Positions 7,085 through 13,882 of a stretch of 13,882 nucleotides of DNA are shown in pieces. The stretch is taken from positions 1-13,882 of the forward strand of contig JAEYXD010000075.1 in NCBI GenBank assembly GCA_023428645.1. The letters are read 5' to 3'. The notes beneath the pieces are model-generated. The model was not told where the DNA came from. It ran no database searches and saw nothing but the letters and a program-made list of their open reading frames with translations. Numbering within the stretch: position 1 is the stretch's first letter; every line of letters starts with the position of its first letter. The translations under genes were made by a program, and so were the position numbers. This stretch comes from Pseudomonadota bacterium (lineage in GTDB: Bacteria > Pseudomonadota > Gammaproteobacteria > Steroidobacterales > Steroidobacteraceae).

Positions 7085-7495
7085 TCAGCCCGCTTCGATG
7101 ACGACCGATGGCGCGCTGCGCCGCGCCGGCCCGTGGTAGACGGCCTCGATGTTATTGCCATCGGGATCGAGCAGGAATGCGGCGTAATACCCAGGGTGAT
7201 ACGGACGTTCGCCAGGCGCGCCATTGTCGCGGCCGCCCGCCATCAGCCCCGCTTCATGAAAGCGTTCGACCGTCTCCTGATCCGGCGCTTGGAACGCCAG
7301 ATGAATGTGCGTATCGGGCGCCTTGCGATCGCCATCGACGAACAGCTCGTCCAGCACGAAATGATCATCGAACTCGATGAAGCCGCTCTCGAGGCCGAGC
7401 ACCGTCGCGATCGCCTTATAGAACAGCTTGCTCGCCGCCAGATCCTTGGCATGCAGATGAATGTGATCGAGCGCTCGACCGCGATGAAACTCCAT
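7085..7495 (-). CDS. VOC (glyoxalase/bleomycin resistance-like) family protein
   Basis: The 136-residue product matches one vicinal-oxygen-chelate domain made of two beta-alpha-beta-beta-beta units. The first unit starts with ALDHIHLHAKDLAASKLFYK and the second with DTHIHLAFQAPDQETVERFHEAG, and the domain closes with the typical FLLDPDGNNIEAVYHG. Likely metal ligands are H11 or H13, H63 or H65, and E117. The family includes glyoxalases, extradiol dioxygenases and fosfomycin- or bleomycin-resistance proteins; small stand-alone members like this one usually have no assigned substrate. The ATG has GAGG six bases upstream, and that site overlaps the TGA of the dehydrogenase gene only 8 bp away. 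The two are therefore almost certainly co-transcribed and perhaps translationally coupled. Confidence 0.88.
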   Translation of the reverse strand: MEFHRGRALDHIHLHAKDLAASKLFYKAIATVLGLESGFIEFDDHFVLDELFVDGDRKAPDTHIHLAFQAPDQETVERFHEAGLMAGGRDNGAPGERPYHPGYYAAFLLDPDGNNIEAVYHGPARRSAPSVVIEAG

Positions 7496-7503
7496 GACGC
7501 ACC

Positions 7504-9495
7504 TCAGTTGTCGCTGCCCGCTCGCTGGCTCGCGGGCTTACTCAGGAACTCGATGAGCGCGGCTCGCTGCTGCGCGTCTGCAACACCGGCAAAGCCCATG
7601 CTGTTGCCCGGCACCGCCGCTTGCGGGTCGCGCAGGAAGTCGTCCAGCCTCTGTTTCGTCCACTCACCCTGCTGCGCTCGCAGCGCGGCGGAATATTCTT
7701 CGAAGCCGCTCGCCGCGGCAATCTTGCGGCCGACGACGCCGGCGAGGTCGGGGCCGATTCGGTGCGACATGCCGTCCACGACCGAATGGCAGCCGGCGCA
7801 CTGCGTCGCGAACAACGTCGCGCCGTCGTCGCCCTTCGCCGGCTCGAGCATCACGAGCGCTGCATCGTCGCTCCAGACGAGGATGCGGCCATCGTTCAGC
7901 TCCAGAATATCGCGCACGCGCTTGCCGAGCGCGATCGGCTCGGTGAGCACGACCCGGCCTTCGTCAGTGACGAGCCGATACAGCGAGCGCGTCGACAGCG
8001 ACCCCGCGAGCAGATTGCCCTGCCAGATCGGAAATTGCTCCGCGCGCTCGAGCCGCACGACCTGCGAGATACCGACGCTCGGCACCCATGCGTAGCGCGG
8101 CTCGCGAAACCCCGAGTGACGGCCCTGTTGTTGACTCACCGGCCACATCGAAGAGCCGTAGTCGGTGCCATACGTGACGGTCGGCCAGCCGTAGTTCGCG
8201 CCATCGACGAGGAGATTCAGCTCGTCACCGCCCTGCGCACCATGCTCCGTTTGCCAGATCTCGCCTTCCGGCGTCACGTACAAGCCTTGCGGGTTGCGAT
8301 GACCCATCGTGAACCGGCTGCTCGCACCCGTCGCGAGGTCGATGCGGATCGTCTTGCCGTACGCCGCCTCCGGGTCCTGCGAGTACGCCTGCAGCGACTC
8401 GACGCCCGAGAAGCCTTGATCGCCGAGCGTCAGCAGCAGCGTCCGCTCGTCGAGGAATGCGAGCCGCCCGCCGACTTCCTCGCCCTTGAATGGATTCTTG
8501 CCGCGCTTGCGCTCGGGCCCCGTCAGCGGGATGCAGGGCGTTGACTCATACATCGTCCGCCATTCGGCGCCGCCGATGCGCTCGTCGAGCTCGGCCGCTG
8601 CGACCGACAGCTCCGAAACTCGCACGACGAAGCATTTTTCTTCGGGCTTCCACCAGTGATGCGAAGCAAAGATCCGCACGCGGTCGCCCTCGGCTTTTGC
8701 GACCACGTCGGCGACGCGGAAGCGCCACGTCTGCACGCGCGGCGGGCCGGCCTCGGAATACTCGGACGATCGCGTCGGCGCGCTCGCGCTGCCGCCGAAC
8801 GCCGCGGCGAACTCGTCCCGGTTGTGGGGTACGCGCGTCGCGAGCTTCGCCACTTCCGGCGCGCGGGCACCGGGCGGTAGATCGACGAGATACAGAAATC
8901 CGTCTCCCGTGCCGAGCAACACACGATCGCCCAGCAGCGAGAGCCCGCCGCCGCGCGTCGCCGGCCTCGGGACGAAACCTTCGTAGCTCGTCGCCTGCAC
9001 GGTGTAGAACGCGGTGCGCAGGTACGAGCTCGCGGCGGCCTGCTCCTTCGATGCCTGCTGGCCGACTCGCCAGAACGAGAGACCGATGGCGGCGAGCGCG
9101 ACGACCCCGAGCGCGACCGCCGGCAGGCGCGAGTTCGCGAGCGGGCTCACGGACAACGGCACGATGACGGTGAGACTGATGAACAGCGGCGCCAGGAGAT
9201 AGGCGGGCGTCTCGCGACCGAGGACGACGAACCCCAGGAGCAGCAAGCCCAGCACCGCGAGGCTGCGAACGAGCGTTCGCATCGCCGCGCCCCAGGTCCG
9301 CTCGTGCTCGAAGATCAAGGTCAAGAAGCAGGCGGCCCCGAAAGTCACGATCACGAACAGCAGCGCGACCTTTTGCCCACGGCCCAGCTGCCACCAGAGC
9401 TCCGCGTACTTGAGCACGGGCAGCAGCGTGAGCAGCGCTCCCGCGGGGATGTACCAGGCGATGCGATTCCAGAAGGACGTGTTGGCTGAGGTCAT
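7504..9495 (-). CDS. Membrane-anchored PQQ-type sugar dehydrogenase fused to cytochrome c
   Basis: The 663-residue product has three parts. Residues about 12-142 contain five hydrophobic segments (near 12-32, 42-63, 76-93, 98-117 and 124-142). Residues about 170-550 look like the soluble glucose/sorbosone dehydrogenase beta-propeller: GHRNPQGLY (398-406), TEHGAQGGDELNLL (416-429) and NYGWP (434-438). Residues 557-655 are a class I cytochrome c with CAGCH (566-570) and the probable distal ligand M633 in GNSMGFAG. The likely role is periplasmic oxidation of an alcohol or sugar with PQQ, passing electrons to the haem and then the respiratory chain. The substrate is unknown. The ATG has only a weak ribosome-binding site (CAGG, 2 bases away). 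It leads the operon with the VOC and 127-residue genes and is divergent from the M49-like peptidase gene. Confidence 0.87.
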   Translation of the reverse strand: MTSANTSFWNRIAWYIPAGALLTLLPVLKYAELWWQLGRGQKVALLFVIVTFGAACFLTLIFEHERTWGAAMRTLVRSLAVLGLLLLGFVVLGRETPAYLLAPLFISLTVIVPLSVSPLANSRLPAVALGVVALAAIGLSFWRVGQQASKEQAAASSYLRTAFYTVQATSYEGFVPRPATRGGGLSLLGDRVLLGTGDGFLYLVDLPPGARAPEVAKLATRVPHNRDEFAAAFGGSASAPTRSSEYSEAGPPRVQTWRFRVADVVAKAEGDRVRIFASHHWWKPEEKCFVVRVSELSVAAAELDERIGGAEWRTMYESTPCIPLTGPERKRGKNPFKGEEVGGRLAFLDERTLLLTLGDQGFSGVESLQAYSQDPEAAYGKTIRIDLATGASSRFTMGHRNPQGLYVTPEGEIWQTEHGAQGGDELNLLVDGANYGWPTVTYGTDYGSSMWPVSQQQGRHSGFREPRYAWVPSVGISQVVRLERAEQFPIWQGNLLAGSLSTRSLYRLVTDEGRVVLTEPIALGKRVRDILELNDGRILVWSDDAALVMLEPAKGDDGATLFATQCAGCHSVVDGMSHRIGPDLAGVVGRKIAAASGFEEYSAALRAQQGEWTKQRLDDFLRDPQAAVPGNSMGFAGVADAQQRAALIEFLSKPASQRAGSDN

Positions 9496-9542
9496 TGCCT
9501 GCGATAACTACCGACACGCCCCTCCGGGTTCCGTCGAATGGC

Positions 9543-9548
9543 TAGAAT
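9543..9548 (+). promoter_or_regulatory. Possible -10 element of the M49-like peptidase gene
   Basis: TAGAAT agrees with the sigma-70 -10 consensus at five of six positions and lies about 30 bp before ATG 9578, leaving room for a start site near 9555 and the AGAGG ribosome-binding site at 9566-9570. No recognisable -35 stands 16-18 bp upstream. The 82-bp divergent gap must also hold the promoter of the dehydrogenase gene, for which no candidate was found. Confidence 0.25.
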
Positions 9549-9577
9549 CGGCGCCACTTTTTCCTAGAGGATGAGGT

Positions 9578-11263
9578 ATGACTTTTCTGGCACACGCTTG
9601 CGCGGCCGCCATCGTCGGCCTGGGTTGCTTGAGCTCCATGCAAATCACGAATGCCGCGGAAAGCCCCGCGAATGCGGCCGAGCTGAACCGCATGTCCGCG
9701 CGATTCGCGCCCGTGGACATCGAGGTCGACCTCACCTCCCTGCCCCCGAACGAGCGCGCGGCACTCGCCAAGCTGATCGAGGCGTCCCGCTACGTCGATG
9801 CCGTCTTCATGCGCCAGCGCTCGGCCAGCAATGGCGCTCTGCTCCTGCAACTCCTCGACGACACGAGCCCGCTCGGCCGGGCGCGCCTCGATTACTTCCT
9901 CCTGAACAAGGGGCCTTGGTCGGAGCTGGACGAGGATCGCCCGTTTCTGCCGGGCGTGCCGCGCAAGGCCGCCGGGGCCAATTTCTATCCCGCCGATGCG
10001 ACCCGCGCGGAGGTCGACGCCTGGATGCAAGCGCTGCCGGAGGCACAGCGTTCGCTCGCGACCGGCTTCTTCACGACGGTGCGACGCAGCCCGGACGGCA
10101 AACTGACACTCGTGCCCTACTCGCTCGAGTATCAAGGCGAGCTGGTGGAGATGGCGCGGTTGTTGCGCGAGGCCGCGGCCCTGACGCAGCAGCCGACCCT
10201 GAAAGCATTCCTCGAGAAGCGCGCGGACGCGCTCATCTCGAACGACTACTACGCGAGCGACGTCGCGTGGATGGAGCTCGATGCAACGATCGAACCGACG
10301 ATCGGGCCGTATGAGGTGTACGAGGACGAGTGGTTCAATTTCAAAGCCGCCTTCGAGTCGTTCATCGCCGTCACCGATGCGAACGAGTCGAGCAAGCTCG
10401 CGCGCTTCAGCCACGAGTTGCAGGAGCTCGAGGATCACTTGCCAATCGACCCGCAGTTTCGCCGCAAGCAGCTCGGCGGCTATGCGCCGATCCGCGTCGT
10501 GAACGTCGTGTTCGCGGCTGGCGATGCGAACCACGGCGTGCAGACGGCCGCGTTCAACCTGCCGAACGACGAGCGTGTCGTTGCCGAGAAAGGCTCGAAG
10601 CGCGTGCTGCTGAAGAACTTCCAGGAGGCGAAGTTCAGAAACGTGCTCGTGCCGATCGCGGACGTCGCGCTCGCGCCCGCCGACCGCCCGCTCGTGTCGT
10701 TCGAGCCGTTCTTCACTCATATCTTGATGCACGAGCTGATGCATGGGCTCGGCCCGCAAACGATTCGGGTGGACGGCCGCGAGACGACGGTGCGTCAGGA
10801 GCTGAAGGAATTGAACGGTCCGCTCGAAGAAGCGAAGGCGGACATCTCCGGCCTGTGGGCGCTGCAGTACCTTATGGACAAGGGCGTGATCGACAAGCAG
10901 CAGGAGCGCAACATGTACGTGACGTTCCTCGCCTCCTCCTTCAGAACGCTGCGTTTCGGCTTGAATTCGGCGCACGCCAAGGGCATGGCGCTGCAGCTCA
11001 ATCATCTCCTGGATGCGGGCGCCGTGAAGGTGAACGCGGCGGGGCAGTTTTCGCTCGATATCGCGAAGACGAAACGCGCCGTCACCGCCTTGACGCGGCA
11101 GATCATGACCTTGCAGGCGAACGGCGATTACGCGGGCGTCCAGCAGCTCATGAATCGCATGGCTGTCATCCGGCCGGAAGTGCAGCGCGTGATCGATAAG
11201 CTCGATGGCGTGCCGGTGGACATCGCGCCGCGCTTCGTGACGGCGCGGGAATTATCGAACTGA
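9578..11263 (+). CDS. Exported M49-like (dipeptidyl-peptidase III family) zinc peptidase
   Basis: The 561-residue product starts with a signal peptide (AHACAAAIVGLGCLSSM, cleavage near TNAA at 24-27). The active site is HELMH (385-389), followed 28 residues later by EEAKAD, with E417 or E418 as third zinc ligand. This His-Glu/EExxAD arrangement is that of peptidase family M49. Classical dipeptidyl-peptidase III has a six-residue HExxGH motif, whereas here it is the five-residue HExxH form, which I recall from a few bacterial members such as the Caldithrix abyssi enzyme. It may release dipeptides from oligopeptides in the periplasm or be a different metallohydrolase. The start has AGAGG seven bases upstream. 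The gene is divergent from the dehydrogenase operon and ends 8 bp from the P450 stop. Confidence 0.82.
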   Translation: MTFLAHACAAAIVGLGCLSSMQITNAAESPANAAELNRMSARFAPVDIEVDLTSLPPNERAALAKLIEASRYVDAVFMRQRSASNGALLLQLLDDTSPLGRARLDYFLLNKGPWSELDEDRPFLPGVPRKAAGANFYPADATRAEVDAWMQALPEAQRSLATGFFTTVRRSPDGKLTLVPYSLEYQGELVEMARLLREAAALTQQPTLKAFLEKRADALISNDYYASDVAWMELDATIEPTIGPYEVYEDEWFNFKAAFESFIAVTDANESSKLARFSHELQELEDHLPIDPQFRRKQLGGYAPIRVVNVVFAAGDANHGVQTAAFNLPNDERVVAEKGSKRVLLKNFQEAKFRNVLVPIADVALAPADRPLVSFEPFFTHILMHELMHGLGPQTIRVDGRETTVRQELKELNGPLEEAKADISGLWALQYLMDKGVIDKQQERNMYVTFLASSFRTLRFGLNSAHAKGMALQLNHLLDAGAVKVNAAGQFSLDIAKTKRAVTALTRQIMTLQANGDYAGVQQLMNRMAVIRPEVQRVIDKLDGVPVDIAPRFVTARELSN

Positions 11264-11271
11264 GGCGCCCT

Positions 11272-12564
11272 TCAATCGGTGTCCTCGTGATATTGCGGGG
11301 ACACTGAGTACGAGCCGAGCAGCGTCGAGATTTCGCTCAGTATCATCCTGCTCGCCGGCAATGCCGGCAGCCGTCGCGTGTCGATCGACAGATCTTGCGG
11401 CGGGACGGTGTAACGGATGTCTTTCGTAAAAAACTCCAGTGACTGGCGCATCAGCTCGACGGTGAGCCATTCGCCGGGGCAGCGGTGGTGCGTGAGATAG
11501 TCGCCGCCCCCTTGCGGCACGAGCTCGTAGGCGTTGCCGTCCCAGCGCAGGAACCGCTGCGGCCGAAAATCGTCCGGCGCATCCCAGATGCGCTCGTCGT
11601 GATTGATGCCGTACAGATCGAGCAGCGCCCGCGTCCCCGCCGGAAACTCGTAGCCGTGCCACTCAAACGCCGCTCGCACCTTCGCGGGCACCGCCGGGAA
11701 GAAGGGATAGAACCGCCGCACTTCCTGCACGAACGCGTTCGCGATCGCGCCGTCGGCTTGCCCGAGGAGCGCCCGGCTCTCCGGGAAGCTATGTAGTGCG
11801 TGCACCATGAACACGATGTAGACCGCGACGGCGACCGTCGGGCGCAGCACGTTCAACAGCTCGACGGCGGCCGCCTGCGGGGGCAAGAGCTCGCCGCTGA
11901 GACCTCGATGCAAAGCGACCCGGTCGAGCGCCGAATCCTCCACGACCTTGAACGTGCCGTTGCGCACGCGCTCGATCAGGTCCATCAGCCAGAACTCGGC
12001 CTGTCGGCGCGCGATACGCGAGCGGAAATGCCGCATGCCGCCGCGCCCCGCCGAATCGAACATCGCGACGAGTTGCGCGGTGCGCCTGGGCAAATCCTCC
12101 CGCTCGAGCGGCACGCCGGCCCACGCGCAGACGCAACGTGTGAGCACCTGCTGCAGCTCGTCGTACAGCACGATGCGCGGCCGACGCGACCACGTCAGCG
12201 CGCTCCGCTGCATGTCCTGGCGAACAATTGCACCGAGCGTACCGACGCGGCTCGCCGAGAGCAGCGCGAGGAACATCGCCTTGCGGTGTCGATGCGCCGC
12301 GTCGTCGAGCGTCTGCACGCCCGTGGCGCCGAGCAACGTCTTCTGCAGCGGCTCCGGTGCCGCGCCGTGCCGCATGAAATAGCGCGGATCGTAGAACAGC
12401 TCCGCCGCCGCGCGCCCGCGCATGCACAATGTCTTGCGTCCCAGCAGGCGCGTCTCGAACACATCCGTGTTCAGGCTGCGGCAGCGCCGGGAAATATAGA
12501 CGTACGGTTCCCGCTTGAATGCGAGCGTGTTGTCGAGACCGCCGGTCCGCGGAATCGCGTTCAT
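11272..12564 (-). CDS. CYP152-family cytochrome P450, fatty acid peroxygenase
   Basis: The 430-residue product is a soluble P450 without a membrane anchor. It shows the CYP152 hallmarks: R241-P242 in the I helix (LRPTVAVAVY) in place of the usual acid-threonine pair, ExxR at 281-284 (EVRRFYPFFP), the HDERIWDAPDDFRPQRFL meander region, and haem ligand C362 in GGGDYLTHHRCPGEW. Members of this family use H2O2 directly, with the substrate carboxylate pairing to the arginine, to hydroxylate fatty acids at the alpha or beta carbon; some, like OleT, decarboxylate them. Q84 aligns with the Gln of the hydroxylating P450 SP-alpha and BS-beta rather than the His85 of OleT, which favours hydroxylation. 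The ATG has a strong GGAGG six bases ahead and lies 12 bp after the copper-storage gene. Its 3' end converges on the peptidase gene. Confidence 0.92.
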   Translation of the reverse strand: MNAIPRTGGLDNTLAFKREPYVYISRRCRSLNTDVFETRLLGRKTLCMRGRAAAELFYDPRYFMRHGAAPEPLQKTLLGATGVQTLDDAAHRHRKAMFLALLSASRVGTLGAIVRQDMQRSALTWSRRPRIVLYDELQQVLTRCVCAWAGVPLEREDLPRRTAQLVAMFDSAGRGGMRHFRSRIARRQAEFWLMDLIERVRNGTFKVVEDSALDRVALHRGLSGELLPPQAAAVELLNVLRPTVAVAVYIVFMVHALHSFPESRALLGQADGAIANAFVQEVRRFYPFFPAVPAKVRAAFEWHGYEFPAGTRALLDLYGINHDERIWDAPDDFRPQRFLRWDGNAYELVPQGGGDYLTHHRCPGEWLTVELMRQSLEFFTKDIRYTVPPQDLSIDTRRLPALPASRMILSEISTLLGSYSVSPQYHEDTD

Positions 12565-12576
12565 CCCGGACCTCCG

Positions 12577-13014
12577 TCAATGACGCTCGGACTTGCCGGC
12601 CGCTCCCTTGCCCGTGCCGACGGCTCGCACCGCGACTCTGCAGGCGTCCTCGCAACTCCGACACATCTGTGCACAAATCCGACAATGCTCGTGCTTGCTC
12701 GCATGGCGCTCGCACTCCTCGGCGCAGCGCGCGCAAGCGAGCGCGCACACCTCGAGGGTCGCGTGCAGCACGGCCTCGTTCGCGCCGGTGCGGCGGGACG
12801 CGAGCGCCCCAGTCGTGTCGCAGAGATCCGCGCAGTCCAGATCCAGGCGAATGCACTGCCGTAGCTGGTCGACCATCGGCTCCGCCAGGCACGCATCCGC
12901 GCAAGCGATACATGCCTGTGCGCATGCGAAGCATTCGTCGATACAGCGCACGAGCGCGGCGCTGTAATTACCTCTGACATCCGGATGCGTGCTGATCATC
13001 TGCTCTGAATTCAT
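12577..13014 (-). CDS. Four-helix-bundle copper-storage protein (Csp, DUF326 type)
   Basis: The 145-residue product has 18 cysteines spaced along four predicted helices. The first carries C24, C28, C31, C35, C38 and C42, the second C54, C61 and C65, the third C90, C94, C97 and C101, and the fourth C111, C114, C118, C121 and C125. This is the pattern of Csp proteins, in which thiols line the core of the bundle and hold many Cu(I) ions. There is no signal peptide, so it matches the cytosolic Csp3 type in both location and cysteine number. Two His-rich spots occur (ERHASKHEHC, 102-111). ATG at 13014 is used; ATG at 12999 (MISTHPD) is an alternative, and neither has a strong ribosome-binding site. 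The CYP152 gene follows 12 bp later, and a GST gene is divergent. Confidence 0.9.
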   Translation of the reverse strand: MNSEQMISTHPDVRGNYSAALVRCIDECFACAQACIACADACLAEPMVDQLRQCIRLDLDCADLCDTTGALASRRTGANEAVLHATLEVCALACARCAEECERHASKHEHCRICAQMCRSCEDACRVAVRAVGTGKGAAGKSERH

Positions 13015-13086
13015 AGCGGGCTCGCGTCGAAGGGTGACCTCTCAACGCGAACCCGCCCGGCGTGTTCCGAAACCGCCGACGCCGCT

Positions 13087-13115
13087 GCTGTAGGCAGATT
13101 TACTGAGTGCGTTAA
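13087..13115 (-). promoter_or_regulatory. Weak candidate promoter for the copper-storage/P450 pair
   Basis: On the minus strand TTAACG (plus 13110-13115) and TACAGC (plus 13087-13092) are separated by exactly 17 bp. They match -35 at four and -10 at three of six positions, giving a leader of about 65 bases before the Csp start. I looked for a CueR/MerR-like dyad with long spacer in this 178-bp divergent gap and did not find one. A near-palindrome AGTGTTAACCACT lies at 13153-13165 on the GST side. Confidence 0.22.
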
Positions 13116-13192
13116 TGGCGCGCACCGAAACTCATCGGCTGGCCGCTGCTTTAGTGTTAACCACTCCCACGTCGCCACTTTGGGGACTCGTC

Positions 13193-13813
13193 ATGAGATT
13201 TTTCTACTCGCCCGGATCATGCGCGCTCGCGCCCCATATCCTCCTGCGCGAAGCGAATCTGTCGTTCACGCCCGTCCGCGTCGACTTGCCGACGCACAAG
13301 ACGGTGAGCGGCGAGGACTATTACGCGATCAATCCGAAAGGCTCGGTGCCCCTGCTCGAACTCGAAGACGGCGAGCGTCTCACCGAGGGCCCCGTCATCG
13401 CGCAATACATCGGCGATCGCGCCGGTCGCAGCGATTTGATGCCGCCCGCCGGCTCGATGCTTCGCTATCGCGTGATGGAATGGCAGACCTATATCTCCTC
13501 CGAGCTCCACAAGTCGTTCTCGCCGTTGTTCAGGCCCGATTTCGACGAGAACGGCAAGGCGTGGTTGAAGCGAGCGCTGCGCAGGAAGTACGAATGGGTG
13601 GCCTCGCGCCTCGAGGACCGGGATTTCCTGGCCAGCGCGAACTTCACCGCGGCCGATGCTTACCTGTACGTCGTCACGCGTTGGGCGAGCCGCTTCGAGA
13701 TCGATCTCACCGATCTCCACTCGCTGCAAAGCTTCATGCGACGCGTGAACGACCGCGATGCCGTGCAAGCCGCGTTGGAGGCGGAGGGCTTGCCGTTGAA
13801 ATGGGCGGCGTGA
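13193..13813 (+). CDS. gstA: Beta-class glutathione S-transferase
   Basis: The 206-residue cytosolic enzyme conjugates or transfers reduced glutathione to electrophiles and can act on peroxides. It is close to E. coli GstA along its whole length. The thioredoxin-like domain (1-80) has C10 in FFYSPGSCALAPHI, the cis-proline segment NPKGSVPLL (47-55) and TEGPVIAQYI (64-73). The helical domain has ELHKSFSPLFRPD with H106, and FTAADAYLYVVTRWA (151-165). C10 and H106 are the residues that bind or activate glutathione in beta-class enzymes. The frame is open from 13115, but ATG 13193 has GGGGA six bases ahead and matches the family N terminus exactly. It is divergent from the copper-storage/P450 pair, which may suggest a shared oxidative or lipid-peroxide stress role. 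Confidence 0.93.
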   Translation: MRFFYSPGSCALAPHILLREANLSFTPVRVDLPTHKTVSGEDYYAINPKGSVPLLELEDGERLTEGPVIAQYIGDRAGRSDLMPPAGSMLRYRVMEWQTYISSELHKSFSPLFRPDFDENGKAWLKRALRRKYEWVASRLEDRDFLASANFTAADAYLYVVTRWASRFEIDLTDLHSLQSFMRRVNDRDAVQAALEAEGLPLKWAA

Positions 13814-13835
13814 GCAGCCGCGCCTGGCACCGCCT

Positions 13836-13865
13836 TTCACCGCCGGCGGCGACGCGACGTACAAT
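13836..13865 (+). promoter_or_regulatory. Candidate promoter for a gene leaving the right edge
   Basis: TTCACC (13836-13841) and TACAAT (13860-13865) are 18 bp apart and match the sigma-70 boxes at four and five of six positions. The start site would fall near 13871, just before the ATG at 13876. A GC palindrome CCGCCGGCGG (13840-13849) lies between the boxes. It might also serve transcripts ending after gstA. Confidence 0.35.
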
Positions 13866-13875
13866 CGCCTGAATC

Positions 13876-13882
13876 ATGAGAG
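13876..13882 (+). CDS. Possible start of a gene cut by the right edge
   Basis: ATGAGAG ends the window, about 10 bases after a good TACAAT box. No ribosome-binding site precedes this ATG, so if it is a true start the message would be nearly leaderless. Only two codons are visible, so nothing can be said about the product. Confidence 0.15.

Noticed and set aside
6845..8095. A 416-codon plus-strand open frame across the 127-residue protein, VOC and dehydrogenase genes
   Set aside because: It is antisense to three genes in a row, and its Arg/Ser-rich product has no domain. It is a codon-bias shadow.
4976..9508. GATAAC hexamers also at 4976-4981 (minus) and 9503-9508 (plus), as possible extra sites of the CadC-like regulator
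   Set aside because: Each is a single hexamer without the 11-bp phasing seen at 3549-3576, so chance cannot be excluded.
9542..11005. A 487-codon open frame antisense to the M49-like peptidase gene
   Set aside because: The translation is Arg-, His- and Leu-rich with no recognisable domain, and it covers a gene with a signal peptide and active-site motifs. Long antisense frames are expected at this GC content.
11800..12864. A 354-codon plus-strand open frame over the P450 and Csp genes
   Set aside because: It spans two oppositely oriented real genes and lacks a plausible ribosome-binding site or domain.
13015..13192. Search for a CueR-type copper-responsive promoter before the Csp gene
   Set aside because: No long-spacer dyad of the MerR type was found; GAAGGGTGACCTCT near 13034 only loosely recalls one.

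Overview
This is a GC-rich bacterial chromosomal segment with 13 complete protein-coding genes, one gene cut by the left edge and perhaps one beginning at the right edge. There are no rRNA or tRNA genes, insertion sequences or CRISPR arrays. The mixture of a sigma-54-regulator Fis-type C terminus, a beta-class GstA, a CadC-like winged-helix/TPR regulator, a CYP152 P450 and a membrane-anchored PQQ-type dehydrogenase with cytochrome c points to a gammaproteobacterium, perhaps Steroidobacter-like. The genus is a guess from gene content. GC content favours long antisense ORFs, and most open frames here are such shadows.

Layout. 1-153: end of a sigma-54-type regulator. 190-1448 (minus): a methionine aminopeptidase gene followed closely by a small P-loop kinase gene. 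1554-3452 (minus): a membrane-bound winged-helix regulator with TolB-like and TPR domains. Its upstream region carries 11-bp-phased repeats, a plausible operator, and separates it from a divergent fatty acid hydroxylase/sterol desaturase-family gene (3649-4440). A perfect 26-bp palindrome follows, then a DUF2007/zinc-ribbon gene (4571-4891) and a secreted alpha/beta hydrolase (5104-6609). 6637-9495 (minus): a likely operon, read right to left, of a five-helix membrane/sugar-dehydrogenase/cytochrome c fusion, a VOC protein and an unrecognised 127-residue protein. 9578-11263 (plus): an exported M49-like metallopeptidase. 11272-13014 (minus): a cytosolic copper-storage protein gene followed 12 bp later by a CYP152 peroxygenase gene. 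13193-13813 (plus): a glutathione S-transferase gene divergent from that pair.

How they may work together. I do not see one large undescribed system. The most suggestive unit is the copper-storage/CYP152 pair: a Cys-rich Cu(I) sink translated just ahead of an H2O2-using P450, with a GST divergent to it. This could be a lipid-peroxide or oxidative-stress locus, but that is inference. The fused membrane dehydrogenase, the pentapeptide-motif M49 protein and the phased repeats are the other points worth a second look.

Several true starts lie inside longer open frames. I chose them from ribosome-binding sites and domain starts; map appears to begin at TTG and the DUF2007 gene at GTG.
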